Source: Triglochin maritima
Taxonomy: Eukaryota; Streptophyta; Magnoliopsida; Alismatales; Juncaginaceae
DNA: 64,000 nt
NCBI GenBank assembly: GCA_963682175.1
Contig: OY821787.1
Location: 26,638,501 to 26,702,500 of the forward strand
Reading direction: 5' to 3'
Program-made: the position numbers and the translations under genes
The notes under the pieces: model-generated
What the model was told of the DNA's origin: nothing
Database searches by the model: none
Seen by the model: the letters and a program-made list of their open reading frames with translations, nothing else
In this document: piece by piece, positions 1 through 12,182 of the stretch
How the letters are laid out: every line of letters begins with the position of its first letter
Numbering within the stretch: position 1 is the first letter of the stretch

Positions 1-1
1 C

Positions 2-804
2 GACATAAATGTGTATTTAAGTCCCTTAATTGATGACCTAAAGAGATTGTGGGATGATGAAGAGCAAGTTTTTATCGTCAGCACTCATTTGTAATGCAGG
101 CAATTATTTATTGCACGATTAATGATTTTCCCTCTTATGGTAATCTGTCTCGATATTCCATTAAAGGTCATACATACTCCTTGCAACTTGTTAATGGTTC
201 TCAAACAGATTATCTTGTTCATCGAAGATTTTTGCGAACCTCGCATTATGCTATTACAAGTTAAAGTGGCTATGATTTCAATGGATACTCATTCTACACA
301 GTTTCTGAACATAGCAAAAGTATTGTTCAAAATAGTGGGAACAATTTAATAGCAGAGGCTTTGCATGTGTGCAGTTCTAAAGACAAGAATCTTGTATACG
401 CTGACATATCCTATTACGGGGTCATTGAAGACATATGGGAGTTGGACTTTGTTAAATTCAAAGTACATGTATTTAGATATAAGTGGGTTGACAGTAAAAG
501 TGTAGTTCGAGTGGATGACTTGGGATTCAGCTTAATCGATTTTTTGAAAGAAGGATTTAAAGGAGAACCTTTTATTTTGGTCTCCCAAGCGAAACAAGTC
601 TTCTATGTGGCTGATCTATATGATAAGAAATGGTCGGTAATTTTAGAAGAGATGAAAAAAATTGTCTCAGATGGTAGTCTCATCGAGTATGAAGAGACAC
701 CACCTTTCTCTAAGCAAGTAGTTGAGTTGAAGTCACTAGATGATGAAATACATGACCACAATGAAGGTATATGGATTGAAAATCCGTTAAGGAAAAAATC
801 CTGA
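2..804 (+). pseudogene. CACTA tnp2-type transposase C-terminus with DUF4216
   Basis: This is the C-terminal remnant of the main CACTA transposase. Bases 2-92 read DINVYLSPLIDDLKRLW before a stop. A shifted frame from about 96 reads TINDFPSYGNLSRYSIKG, a hallmark of the tnp2 family. From 361 to 804 an open frame carries YYGVIEDIWELDFVKFKV and FKVHVFRYKWVD, characteristic of DUF4216, the domain fused to plant CACTA transposases. At least one frameshift near 92-96 and a TAA within the linker near 262 break the frame. The N-terminal catalytic half lies left of the window. In life the protein would bind the element ends and catalyse cut-and-paste transposition. Assignment rests on recalled family motifs. 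Confidence 0.85.
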
Positions 805-886
805 AGGTGAACTGTAATTTTCAATAATAACCATCTGATGTCTTCATTTTACATTTTATTGTCTACATTTTAATTTTTATAGTATC

Positions 887-3800
887 ATGGCTCCGAAAAA
901 GAAAATCACTCCATCAGAGTTTGAGGTCTCGAAGATTTACAGCTCACGAGGTCTACTCTCATGAACGAATTCATGGGCAAAAGGAATAGAGACGGTAAAA
1001 TTCTGATCCAGTTTGATAGTCGTCTTGGGCCGGTAGGCATGATGTCTGATCACTGTGATAGTTATTGTAGGATTACGTGCCCCTATGTATGTATGTATGT
1101 ATGTATTATAAAAAAATACATGCATACAAGATCGATTTTCATATTTTCAACGATTTCATGTACATTGTTTTATATTTATTATAATATCATGTAATTCTAC
1201 ATATATATTAAAATAAATAGGAGAGGATTATACCAAAAGGTTCTCTAAAATCTTTATGAAGATCCGGAATTGCGTTGCTCGTCGAATCGCCAGTCGATTC
1301 GTGTCCAAGTGTTCAGCAAATTCTAAACAAGATTGGAGAGAAAGGAGTTAGCCAATTCAATCTCTAAATGAAGCTTAGAATCTAGCTAATAACACCTTTA
1401 AAGCCCCTTGAGAATTTAATCTCTAAAAGCTCGAAATAATTAAGAGAAATTTGGATGGATTAGTGGAGAGGTCAGGGAGAGAGATTTTTTGCATTAACTT
1501 AAACAAGTAGGGTGCGGAGACCTATTTATAGGCTCTCCCAACACCCACATTATAGGTCACCCACTAACTCATGATCTCTTGTTTTTCTCTCCCTTAAACG
1601 AATCATAAATTGACACATAATAAATCCTAAAAAAGGTTTGACCATAATTGGAATAAATCCAGCCCATGATCAACATTATTCTCTTAATAATTTTGGCAAA
1701 AACGTGTCCACCTGTAGACCATGATTAACCAACCGGTAGACCGATTGGCAATTAATCGTGGTTTTGGTTGGACCATGAAACCCGGCGGTCGACCCGTCAC
1801 ATGTTACCAAAGCTACTGTGATATTTCGGTCGAACAGAACACACAAACGATCGAATGATTCAACATGAGAAATGGCTACTGGAAGTTTTTGGTCAAACTG
1901 AGTCACAATTCGGTCGACCGATACCACCAAGAAAAATTTGTGGAAGCTTCTGGAGGTTTTCGGTCAAACCACGACTTCTACCGGTCAACCGATTAATCCC
2001 AGAGAAAGTTCCTGGAATATTTCGGTCGACCAACACGTCCATCTTGTTGACCGTTCACATATGTAATGGCTACTGTGAATTTTTGGTCGACCAGTCTCTG
2101 AAAATGTTCGACCATTTTGTCCGATTTTTTGACTTTATCAAATTTTGGATTTTCATCCAACAAAATTTGATCCTTGGGGTTTTTAGCAAATTCATACATC
2201 ATGTAACATATTATCTTATGTAATGTCTAACTATTATACCTCATAATACATATATCTCATATGAATTTATTTATGATTCTAATTATGTCAATTTTCATGA
2301 TATATTGATTTTATCGATTCACCACATGTATCCTATTTCACTTGAAACCCATTACATCATATGAATATAAAATCAAGTTTCTTGTTTCCCAATTTTGTGA
2401 TGTGACCTATAGAAGGATCTAAGCTATATTGGCAATGATATAAAAGACTTAATATCTCAAACTATAAGCCGTATCTAGCTACACATTATAGTTACCCAAT
2501 TAACATAGATGTCTTGTTCACTCGAACTAAACACGATCCATTTAGTGATGTAAAAACATCACTTGTGTCTATCCCTTGTCTCGTGATATTAAGAATATTA
2601 TACAAAGTAGAAATTGGTCACCTTTGTATTATGTATTCATTTCTTGATCTCTTAAGCTAATTATAAATATGTAACTTAACATAAGTCACATTGTGCACAT
2701 TATAATTTCACTATCAATGGTCCCACTAATATCATCACTCAAGTAAAGAGGGGAAATGATAATCCTTTGATGAACTATCTTTTCTAGCATAAGTCATGTT
2801 TAACCAATTATTGCCTTTATCACTATACTCATTGGCAGCTTTTGACAATAATCAAATTACACGCTTCCTATGTGAAAAGACATAAGTCTCATATCTTAGG
2901 ATTTGAGACACAGGGAAAACATTAATGACACTTAACACAACTCCATAATGTTTCACTTGCTAGGTCTATTCAATAAATAAAAGTAATCATTTTCGTCTTT
3001 TATATACTCGTGTCGTTAAATATTTGTAGAACTACAATACTCTTTAACAAATACGACAATCTTATCTCGATAATTAATGTTCTATGTCAATTACCGTGAT
3101 TGTGAATAACTTTGGATTTATGTAAACCATTATCTTTTAGAGCTCTACAATTAAGAACCAAGAGACTTTTCCTTAACACTTCTAAAAGACGAATACATTA
3201 ATCAAGGAAGAAAATGTATGCACATTCAATTCATAATAATTGACATATAAAAGTAAACTTTTAGAACACATTCCCTTCAGTTATGTGGGGAGCCTAACGA
3301 GGTCCAAAGTTGACATAAGTTTGTCGAGTTGGACTGAAGTTGATGAGAAGCTTAAAGATGTCATTTGTGATGACGTGCGGGTAATGTGTTATAGGTAAGT
3401 TTTAGTCAAACTTATAATTTATAGAAATTGAAAATGTTAACGTGTTATAGGTAAGTTTTGAGTTCCAATCCACTGACACTTTGAAGAAAAAGTGGATGAG
3501 ATACGTTGTGGTCTGTTGGAGGGACTTCAAGACAAAGTTAACAAACAAGTGGATATTCGGAGAGTATCAGGACAGAAATCTATGCGATTACTATAACTTC
3601 ATCACTTCGAGTACATGGGCTCAATTCAAAAAATCAAGAGAAACCCCGAAGTTTCAGGTAACTGAGTTTAATTTAGAATATGAACTTATTAGGTTATTGC
3701 TTTAAATGATAATCTAATAAAAGTTGTAGGCCCTCCGAGCAAAAAATCAAGAACGCCGATCTTCTAACAAGTATCTTCATCATGTATCGATCGGGATACC

Positions 3801-5946
3801 TCAAATTAGAAGAACAAATGATGGAGCAATCGCCTGGAAGAAATAACAAGCAATTGACTCCAGTATGAGTAAGGAGCAAGCAAGTAACTTGTCTCCTCCT
3901 TCCCCCATAGCTCGATGTGATTCTTGGAAGAGAGCGAGGATAAACTCCAAAGGGGAGTATGTCACAGATGACTCGTAAGAGGTCGGCTCGAAGATATTAA
4001 GTTGTATCACTTGTATGTTATTAAATCACATTCTAAAAATTTATATTTTTCAATTGTTTGTAACAATTTTTTTTTACAACTTTAGGACTCTCTGAAGTTG
4101 AGAGAACCCCAAGGCAAATTTGTTTATATGGTCAGAATGATATTCTACACGAAGCCTTGGGAAATGACGAGCATCCCGGTCGTGTATTGTAGGGAGTAGG
4201 GTTGGACTGCGACAATATTATGGAAAGACTAATCGCTCAAGTTCATCGACAGTTCATACAAAATGCGAGCAGAAATTTTTAGAATTGCAAAATAAATTGC
4301 AACTTGTTATGGAGAGATTGGATCGTGATTTGCCAATTTCTCCAACCGGCCGTAGGATTGCTTCTTCCCCGGTCACCACTCCTCCGGTTCAGCCAGAGGT
4401 CAGCCCCGTCTAACCATCTTATTTCGCGGATGGTTCTCGAAATTTGGCCCTCGTAGGAGGTGCCTCGCTTGGTAACTTTGAGGATGGCAGCAAATGTCAT
4501 CTATTTGTTGAAGAGCCTGAGAGAAGATTGGTGGGACACAAAACAATTTATAACCTCTCTAAACACTCGTTCAAAGATGTGGAAGCAGGAGTCGTGAAGG
4601 TTGTCGTGGGGAATTGTTTAGATGCTGATGTTCTGGTGCCAATTCCCGAAGAAGAGGTTCTTACCTTGGGCAAATAATGCGGAGGGTCCTGAGGTGGCCT
4701 CGTCATTTAGTAGAGCTTCATGACACTCATGAGGTATATTTTATTATTGAAAACAAATAAATTACCATTTTGTTAATAATTGCATTTCTAACATTTATAT
4801 ATATATCATTAAGGTTATCGAAAGCCCCCTGAGCAAAGGATCAAACAACCAACCTCCGATGAACATTAATTTGCTACCAAATAGGTGCAAAACGTTGTAT
4901 CAACTTACACTAGTTAGGGATTCACAAGCCTTAACTACCTGGCATTTAGAGGAGGAGGTTAAAGGGTTGCCTTTGGATTTATACATCGCCAAAGTGGATG
5001 TTATGCAGTTCTTGGCGATGGATCAATTGCGCATGTCAATTATTGCAAGTGTTTTCTTGTGTATAAAATGAAATCTATTGAATATTTTTTTATCGTAATT
5101 ATAGCATAATGTAATTTTTACTCTTGTAGACACCTTTATGACGCCAGAAGGTTAGTTTTTTCCAATGATAAAGTATTTGGATTTGTGTGTCTATCTACTT
5201 TCATACACGAGAATGACGATAATTCGGGTGAGCTTGCGAATATTATGAAAAAACAGGGGGGGATATTATATGACCCCTTATCATGAGAGGTAACTTTGTT
5301 AATTGAAAGTAATTAGAATTTTATTTTGTAATAAACTTTCATTATATATATATAATCAGAGCTCATTGGATGCTTGTCGTTCTATGCCCCAAAGCTCATT
5401 GGGTCAACTACACCAAGGTCATCCTTAAATAAATTTGTAAATTCATTTTAATCATCGTATTTGTAGTTTGTGTATTTTTATTAGTATCATCGACTTCATA
5501 TTGAATAACTTGTGTTACTCAGGACAATGAAGATTTACAGAATGTTGCGTGGAATAAGGACTACCAAAAGTACTACCATAACTTGGCATGCAATGGGAGT
5601 AAGATTCTCCCATTTTTGTTAATTTTTTTAAGTACTAGAACATATATTTAGCGAATTTATACCTTTGTAATATCACAAGCAGGCCGGGAATACTGAATGT
5701 TGGTACTACGGTATGAGATACATGCAGGAACGCATCAAAATTTCACCTGAAGACATAGAGTTATTTGATGTAATATAGATCATTTAAAGTGGTATAATTA
5801 TAGTTTTATGATTTACATATTTATATTGTCTACTTGTATTTTCACAGGTCTTCCAAAAGAAAAGTGATCCTTAATCGCAACAGGAGCTCGATAAGACTCG
5901 TGAGCGATGGGCTCGCTACTTTATTACCAACATGTTATTGAACTAA
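887..5946 (+). pseudogene. Second CACTA gene: Transposase_24-like plus Ulp1-like protease end
   Basis: An ATG at 887 opens a short lysine-rich start (MAPKKKITPSEFEV). Coding segments continue to a TAA at 5944-5946, with introns and several stops or shifts. Bases 3481-3657 contain LKKKWMRYVVVCWRDFKTKL and WAQFKKSRETP, matching the Transposase_24 (Ptta/En/Spm) family that binds subterminal repeats. Bases 4441-4677 resemble the C-terminal part of that protein. From about 5130 to 5930 fragments such as AHWMLVVLCPKAHWVNY and CWYYGMRYMQERI match the Ulp1/C48 cysteine protease fold often fused to CACTA proteins. A solo LTR interrupts the gene at 1066-3279, and the frame around its gttat duplication is continuous (codon TAT followed by GTG). 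Not functional as it stands. Confidence 0.75.
1066..3279 (-). mobile_element. Solo LTR of the minus-strand Copia family, with 5-bp TSD
   Basis: A 2,214-bp solo LTR begins TGTAGGATTACG and ends ACACATTCCCTTCA on the + strand, the same ends as the LTRs at 23636-25753 and 40080-42197. The target duplication gttat flanks it at 1061-1065 and 3280-3284. By homology its transcription runs on the minus strand. A TATA-like site (CTATTTATAG on +, about 1522-1531) lies downstream, in the minus direction, of an array of CGG-N4-CCG palindromes, including 1911-1920 and 1982-1991. It is visibly more diverged than the other two copies. It marks an insertion into the CACTA gene followed by LTR-LTR recombination. 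Confidence 0.93.
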
Positions 5947-6182
5947 CAAGTTCTAATATCATGAACCACATTCTTTGTAATTAAACATGCAATTTTATTG
6001 ACCACATTCTTTGTATTATCAACATGTTGAATTTGTTGAATGAAATTAGTTGTTGTGAATGAAATTAGTTGAATTTGTGTATGATTGTGCAGGATGAATG
6101 TGTTGTTGTGAATGAAATTTGTGCAGGATGAATGTGTTGTGCATGATGATGATTATTGATTGCATTCAACATATTTTTTAAT

Positions 6183-6539
6183 TTGGGAAGCTTATAGACA
6201 TCGGTTATTAGGTTAGCTTGACGTCTATTATGGGCTTTAGACGTCGGTTATTAGAGTAAGGTGGCGTCTATACCCCAGAATAAACGTCGGCTGGGCGACG
6301 ACAAGTCTTTTTTGAGGAATGTAGACGTCGGTAGGAGGAATAACCGACGTGTATTCTCGTAAACTAGACGTCAGCTTTAAGGGATAACTGACACGTATTC
6401 TCGTAGTATAGACATTAGGCTATAGGAACCAACGTCTAGGTATAGACGACTCGTTGATAGACGTCGGCTTATGGAACGCCAATAACCGACGTATAGAAGT
6501 CATATATATCAGACATATATTTCTTTTTTTGCACTAGTG
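6183..6539. repeat. CACTA subterminal repeat array and right terminal inverted repeat
   Basis: About a dozen degenerate copies of TAGACGTCGGTTATT or its complement occur in both orientations between 6190 and 6500. They are followed by an A/T-rich stretch and the terminal GCACTAGTG. In En/Spm-type elements such arrays are the binding sites of the second (TNPA-like) protein, which brings the ends together. Several units pair as inverted repeats (TCGGTTATT with AATAACCGA). The opposite end is outside the window. Confidence 0.85.
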
Positions 6540-7570
6540 TTTTGACTTGAGAAGCATGGGTTGCTTTGACTTGAGAGAAGCATGAGTTGGCTTTGGCTTG
6601 GTAGGTATGGGTGGAAGTATGGTGGGTATGGGAAGGAGTGTATAGATATGGTTGACCATACCTTGGTTTGTTTTGTATTGTTTTGGTTGTAGAAAAAGGC
6701 ATACAACTCTCACCCTTTCACTCCAACTCCTCTCCCACCCATCTCAATCTCCCTCTCCCTCTTCACGCAACTGCCAGAGGTGGTTGTTGGAGCTCAGAAC
6801 GATGGCGATGGACGACAACGCAATGAGGAGGTGCGGCAAGGCGTGACCGACGGTGGATGTGCTTGTGGAGGCGTGGTCGGCGTGGAGCTCGGCGTGAGGA
6901 GGTGACCGGCGACTTGGTAGCTGCCGACGATGATCGGAGCACCGACGAACTCAAGAAAAGGTATGCCAAGTTTTATATTCTAACTCACACAAGGTGTGTG
7001 AGAGGGTGGCTCACTGGCGACGACCAGCGGTTGGGCCGACCGTCCGGGCAAGGGTGGTCGGGTGGTGGCATGACCTTCCACCCGGTGTTTGTTGTTTTGT
7101 TAGGGCTACCGGCAGGAGGAGGCTCGCCGGAGGAGCAGCAACGGCATAACCAAGGCAGAGGTGGAAGACGGACTGGACGCCCGTCGGCATGGCAAGGCAA
7201 CGTCCAGACTAAGGCACGCTCAAGGCTGGGGCACGTGGGCGTAGGCAAGGCACAAGGGACGAGTGAGGTGCGAGCAAGGCACTGGAGTATGGCAAGCGAG
7301 GCGTCATCGTTGGCATGAGAGTCGTTTGTCAAACTATTTCCTCGAAAACCCGTGTTCTCGCTTCGTGTGTGAGCCGAGAGGTGACGGTAGGTGCAATGAT
7401 TGTGTCTGCCCAGGTACCATCGAACGAAAGTGTGTTGGCACTTTAGGCACGTGCCATCTTTGGGGTTTTATTTCTTTTCATGTGGCATATTGCATTTCAT
7501 TGAGTCACCCTATGTAGTAGACCTGAGGGATCACATATCTCATTGCATTGTTGATACGCAGCTCCACGGA

Positions 7571-7690
7571 GTGAGATGATCGTCCGGACTTTGGTTCGGC
7601 AGAGATGATCGTCCGACCCTTGTGTCGGAGAAGATGACCGTCCGGACTTGTTTCAGCGCAGATAACCATTTGGGGTTGTGGCACGGCTCA
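7571..7690. repeat. Short tandem repeat in the LTR remnant (GATGATCGTCCGGAC units)
   Basis: Three to four units of roughly 37 bp share the core GATGATCGTCCGGAC followed by a TTCGG- or GTCGG-containing spacer. They occupy the position where the intact relative at 47552-49622 has its own GC-rich minisatellite (48806-48957). Rapidly changing tandem repeats at this LTR position seem to be a trait of the family. Confidence 0.6.
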
Positions 7691-7992
7691 ACCGATATGA
7701 CAGTCCTGAGCGACGAGTCTGACAGGAATTGTGGCATAAGGACCACGAGATCACATTTGTATCTATGAGTCGGTAGTGCTTGCGACCCTCACTGAACCCT
7801 CACGTTAGTATAGCTGCGAGTGGGGGTGTCGTGTACTCTCCGTAAGACCGTGTGTGCCTCCAGTGGGTGCCCTAGGATAACACGATGTTGTTGGTGGGAC
7901 TGTTGTCCATTATGCCTCAGGCTAGAGATGGTTTTCCATGTTCTTGTCATCACGTCATGAGATACTAGTATGATAGGATCATTGCATTGCAT

Positions 7993-9121
7993 ACAACAAC
8001 AACAACAAAGTTTTTTATCCCAAACTAGTTGGGGTGAGCTAGAAATGAAACTCTAAGGAGTCACGGTTCAGGCACGTGAATCGTCTTCTTCCACGCGTTT
8101 CTATCCAATGCAAATTCTCGAGGAACATTCCAATCTTTTAAATCTCTTTTGACCGCTTCCTCCCAAGTCAATCGTGGTCTGTCTCTTCCTCTTTTTATGT
8201 CTTCGATCCAATTCAATACCCCTCTTCTTATAGGTGTCTCCATAGGTCTTCTTTGTACATGTCCATACCATCTCAGTCTATGTTGGATAACTTTCTCTTC
8301 CATAGGAGCAACTCCAACTCTCTCACGAATGTCTTTTGTATATGTTGATCCATTCGCGTATGGTCACACATCCACCTCAACATCCTCATTTCAGATACAC
8401 TCATTTTTTGTATATGTTGTCTTTTAGTGGCCCAACATTCCACACCATATAGCATTGCAGGTCTTATTGCGGTTCTATAAAACTTTCCTTTTAACTTTAG
8501 TGGAATTTTCTTGTCACATAAGACACCTGAGGCTTGTCTCCATTTCATCTATCCTGCTCTAATCCTATGGTTAACATCTTCATCGATCTCCCCATCCTTT
8601 TGAAGTATTGATCCATGATATCTAAAAATATCTTTTCTACGCACCACTTGCCCATCTAATATAATCTCCTCTTCCTCGGTATTAACGCTACTGAAACAAC
8701 ATTTCATATATTCAGTTTTAGATCTATTTAATTTAAAATCTTTTGTTTCTAAAGTATTTCCCCACAACTCTAGTTTTCTCTCCACACCTATCCTACTCTC
8801 GTCAATTAATATTACATCATCCGCAAAAAGCATACACCATGGAACCTCACTTTGTAAGTCTTTTGTCACCTCGTCCATTAATTACTAAAGCAAATAGATA
8901 TGGACTTAAAGCTGAACCCTGATGAAGTTCAATCTTAATCAGAAAAGCTTTAGTCACACCATCACAAATTCTAATGCTAGTTTCAACTCCTTCATACATA
9001 TCTTTAATTAAATTCACATATTTTGTTGATACTTTCTTTTTCTCAAGGGTCCACCACATAACATTTCTTGGAACTCTATCATATGCATTTTCTAAATCAA
9101 TAAAAACCATATGTAGATTTT
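7993..9121 (-). mobile_element. 5'-truncated RTE-clade LINE with target duplication
   Basis: The element ends (in its own sense, at 7993) in a GTT/TTG simple repeat, seen on + as ACAACAACAACAACAAAG. This is the usual tail of plant RTE elements rather than poly(A). Imperfect 10-bp duplications flank it: TGCATTGCAT at 7983-7992 and TGCACTGCAT at 9122-9131. It carries only the 3' part of the reverse transcriptase gene. The insertion splits a gypsy-related LTR whose sequence resumes on the right. Confidence 0.88.
8061..9121 (-). pseudogene. RTE-type reverse transcriptase, C-terminal half, frameshifted
   Basis: Four consecutive minus-strand frames together cover the C-terminal half of a non-LTR reverse transcriptase. 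9121-8847 contains VFIDLENAYDRVPR, the first catalytic Asp region. 8878-8549 contains LFADDVILID, where the YADD-type active site reads FADD. 8548-8273 and 8303-8061 carry the RTE-typical tail with RWYGHVQRRP and RPRLTWEEAVKRDL. Frames change near 8860, 8548 and 8290, so it is not translatable. The endonuclease domain is absent, as expected from 5' truncation during target-primed reverse transcription. The LRWYGHVQRRP block is a strong marker of plant RTE elements. Confidence 0.9.
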
Positions 9122-9452
9122 TGCACTGCATATTCATATATATATATTTATTTATATATGGACTTGGTATACGGAGTTTTCATTATGAAAACTCAGATAT
9201 TTTTTCATGTTACATTTCAAGACGTCGTTAGATGTTGAGTGGGTGGCGACGGAAGATGAAAGTACACTGGACCGGATCCTCTAGTCTTATCTTTATGTTG
9301 TCGTCTTTTATGTATTCTCTTTCTTCCTTGATGTAGTCAGACTTTGAATCTTTCTTGTAATGATGCACCGTATTTTGAGTATTTTACGAGTAATTTCCCC
9401 ATTCATTCTGGTCTTATATTCTTGAAATTTTCATTTAAATTTCCAATGTTAA

Positions 9453-10038
9453 TCCACTTTTTCAAGGACGTTATAGAGAATATGAAGCGGAAATAAGAAA
9501 GTTGATTGTGACAATTTGTGAATAAATCTTTGAATTTTGCAAAACACTAGTATGAGTTGGTATTTTGTAAAACTCACTTTCAAAGCTAAAAAGACGAAAA
9601 CCAACCACGCTCTAACGAACGGAAAAAAAGCTAAAAAAACAACTCGATACTGAAACTTACGAAAAATATGTCCAGATAAACAAAGTTGAATTTCGAGGTT
9701 TACAAAACTCATCCAAACCTAAAAAAACTCCACTCCAAACACACCAAACATGATACGTTCTTCGGTTCTTGTACGAGCAATACCCGATATAAGTAGTTAC
9801 AGATTTTTTAATAACCCAGTAATAAGGACAATGATTTTTTTATAAAAGACATTATAAAATTCAAATCCGGAAGCTGAGTTCCCAAAGTTCAATCAGTGGA
9901 GAAAAATAAGGCAGTCTAACCCCACAACAGAAATTTTATAAAGAAAGCTTACTGTCAATAATTGTATAAGGAAATCAACAAGAGATCCACACCGTTTTCA
10001 TCCCTATGAACATGAAACACATTGACTATTTGATAATC
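9453..10038. other. No recognised feature
   Basis: A/T-rich sequence between the LTR remnant and a Copia fragment. I see no motif, repeat boundary or plausible gene. The open frames on either strand show no recognisable domain. Confidence 0.5.
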
Positions 10039-11227
10039 CTAAAGAACATCCGTTTCATGCTTAACTTGTGCTTGCATCTTGTATAGACGGCAACTGTGAC
10101 AGTTCTTCCCTCTTGCTATGACATCAGAACCTTTCATAAACTTCCAATCTTCACTACTCATCTGACATTTATGACCTTCCTTACAAAACTTCCCAACAGA
10201 AATGACATTTGTATGAAGATCTGGTACATGCCTCACATCTTTCAGAAACAATTTGCACCCCATATTTGTGTAAAGACAAATATTTCTAATACCAACAATC
10301 TGCGCAGCATCAAAATCACCGAAATTAAGAAACCCAAAGTCTCCTGCAGTGTAGGTTGTAAATAATTCAATCTTTGGAGTTGCGTGACAAGAAGAACCGG
10401 CTTCGACTACCCAGTCCATGACATGTGTCTCTACGCAAGCACATTTCACAAAACATGCTGAAAGAATTGTATCATTGCTAGTATCGATCGACCTAATTCT
10501 CTCTTCTCTTTTCTTCTTGACTTGTTCTTTCTTTACTCCTAATGCTTGCTTTGGCTTTACCACCTGACTTCCCATGTCTCGAGTCTAGGCTCTCTTCTCT
10601 TTCTCTATTTTCTGAAACAAGAGTTTGAGACTGAAATTGACCATTTGATTGTTTTGAGAGCTCACAAGTCGAGAGAACATTTATGATACGGCCAATTGTG
10701 ACCATGTTATCTGGAGGAGTATCACTTAGAGACACAATCCTCTCCCCCAAACTCTTCGGTATGGAACTCAAGAACAATAGAGCATTAAACTCATCATCTA
10801 GTTTCATCTTCATACAATGCAGCTGAAAAATATCTTATGCATCTCATCCACATGTTCCGTAACCAATGCACAATCTTCTAACTTCAAGCTCATCTTACTT
10901 GCGGACTACTTCAACCCTATCTCCAAACGTATTCCGCTCGTACATTGTCTCTAACCTCATCCATAATGTTGATGCAGAAATTTTATCCCACAAGAGGAAC
11001 GGCACACTGTCGCCCAACCATTCTGTTATACAGCACACAGCTTTCAGATCTAGCATCTTCCATTCATCATCTATCATAGGCTCGGATTTCGACTCTACGC
11101 CATCAATGGGAGCATGGCAACCTTCTGCGCGGAGTAGAATCTCCATTCTAGTCTTCCACATCCACCAGTTGCTTCCATTTAATTTCTCCATTCCAATTAA
11201 TTTGATTTGTCTTGCTACCTTTACCAA
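10039..11227 (-). pseudogene. Copia gag-protease fragment
   Basis: Three minus-strand frames make up the start of a Copia polyprotein. 11227-10895 is a gag N-terminus with KLNGSNWWMWKTRMEILL. 10813-10493 is the middle of gag (LLFLSSIPKSLGERIV). 10575-10039 is the protease and the start of the gag-pre-integrase region. The protease site reads WVVEAGSSCHATP where the family has a DSGAS-type motif, so the catalytic Asp is Glu and the site should be dead. Integrase, reverse transcriptase and RNase H are absent. I found no LTR, primer site or target duplication, so this is a scrap rather than an element. Confidence 0.85.
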
Positions 11228-11788
11228 TCAAATTCTTAACCAAAGCAAATCAACAAATCATTAGACGAGTTATATGGCTATGAAAGCTGGCAAATACAAC
11301 TTATTCCACAAGTGCAACGAATAAATAGAAGAACACCCAAGCAGACAATTTATAAAAAAAGATGCTTATGGTTAATGGTTCGACAATCTTAATTACCCAC
11401 AAGGAACAAGCAGGACAAAGGTTTCGTACAACTGCCACAATGAATGTAATGCAACACTAAGTTCTAATCCAAACCCACCATAAAAAATCATATTGCTGCT
11501 CATGAAATAACACTTTATCATCCTTTCGAAATGCATATTGCCATATTCGTACGGACGTACCAACGAAATCAGAAAAAAAAAAACAGATTGAGATGCAGTG
11601 TCAACTGTCAAAAGATATTTTAGAGTATTTAAAGCAAGACGGAAAAGAATAGGAGTCACCACATAGTCTTTGCAAACTGAATATGGAAACGAAAACCAAA
11701 ATGACAGTGATAAACATATTTGCATCCATGAAGTGATAATCATAGGTTGTTCCAGAATTTGATTGCCTTGAGTTGTGAACTAGGTTTC
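11228..11788. other. No recognised feature
   Basis: A/T-rich sequence upstream (in the minus sense) of the Copia gag fragment and abutting MULE-1. I looked for a minus-strand LTR end and a TGGTATCAGAGC primer site and saw neither. A minus open frame at 11743-11393 has no recognisable domain. Confidence 0.5.
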
Positions 11789-12005
11789 AAAAATATGCAC
11801 TTCAGAAACTTATTTGGCAAACTATGCACATTGAAAAACGGCACCTTAGATACCGTTTTTATTAAGTAAAAACGGCATATCCAATGCTGTTTTTTAACCA
11901 AGTAAAAAACGGCATCACTGGTGCCGTTTTGTACTTGGGTAAAAACGACACTAGTGGTGCCGTTTTTAACCGTTTTTAACCTAGGGTTAAAAACGGCACC
12001 AAGGC
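11789..12005. repeat. MULE-1 left terminal inverted repeat, palindrome array
   Basis: After the terminal AAAAATATGCACTTCAG come four to five imperfect hairpins built on AAAAACGGCA with a 3-8 nt loop and TGCCGTTTTT, from about 11835 to 12000, separated by short TTAAGTA or ACCAAGTA spacers. The right end at 47036-47273 is the inverted counterpart. Mutator transposases bind within terminal repeats, so these hairpins are candidate transposase sites; they could equally serve promoter or hairpin-RNA roles. Confidence 0.9.
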
Positions 12006-12182
12006 CCCATTTTCTCCAATCTTCCCAAATAACTTGGTTTTTTCCCCTCTCCCTCTCTCCTGCGATTTTAGGTATTTTTAGATCATTTTTGTTAAGATTT
12101 TGCCTTATTAGTTTGTATTTATGTACATTTGATTGGTTTGGTTAGGATGTGTGTAGATTGTTTGAATTGGATTTGATGATTT

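Larger units (their letters stand above)
1..6539 (+). mobile_element. CACTA (En/Spm) DNA transposon, right part
   Basis: A decayed CACTA-superfamily transposon enters from the left edge and ends at 6539. The right terminus reads GCACTAGTG, so the reverse complement begins CACTAGTGCAAAAAAAG, which fits the CACTA terminal signature. Inside are remnants of the two standard CACTA genes in order: a tnp2-type transposase C-terminus (2-804) and a second gene with Transposase_24-like and Ulp1-like parts (887-5946). Arrays of a TAGACGTCGG motif lie next to the terminus. A solo LTR (1066-3279) sits in the second gene. The left end and one copy of the 3-bp target duplication lie outside the window. Both genes contain stops and frameshifts, so the element cannot supply its own transposase. 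Confidence 0.9.
6540..9452 (+). mobile_element. Diverged Ty3/gypsy-related LTR remnant, split by an RTE LINE
   Basis: No credible gene lies here, although long GC-rich open frames occur by chance. The order of conserved blocks matches the LTR of the gypsy element at 47552-49622: a CT-rich stretch, a block ending near GAGGTATGCC, the block CCCGTGTTCTCGCTTCG with GTGAGCCG-GAGGTGACGG, then AGTAGACCTGAGGGATC (7514-7532), GATACTAGTATGATAGG, and finally the block with TTGGTATACGGAGTTTTC and GGGTGGCGAC after the RTE insertion. The end resembles the family's TTAAATTT...GTTA terminus near 9449. I cannot resolve the left end or a target duplication. The adjacent CACTA element may have removed the left end. 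Confidence 0.65.

Noticed and set aside
6857..7332. Overlapping 153- and 115-residue open frames on both strands
   Set aside because: They lie in a GC-rich LTR remnant, show no domain, and the aligned position in the related LTR (47552-49622) is not open in the same frame.
10039..11788. A complete Copia element around the gag-protease fragment
   Set aside because: No LTR pair, primer site, polypurine tract or target duplication could be found, and integrase onward is missing.
11835..12000. Regularly spaced repeats resembling a CRISPR array
   Set aside because: Units are variable palindromes with short related spacers, lie inside a transposon terminal repeat, have an inverted copy at the other end, and the genome is a plant.
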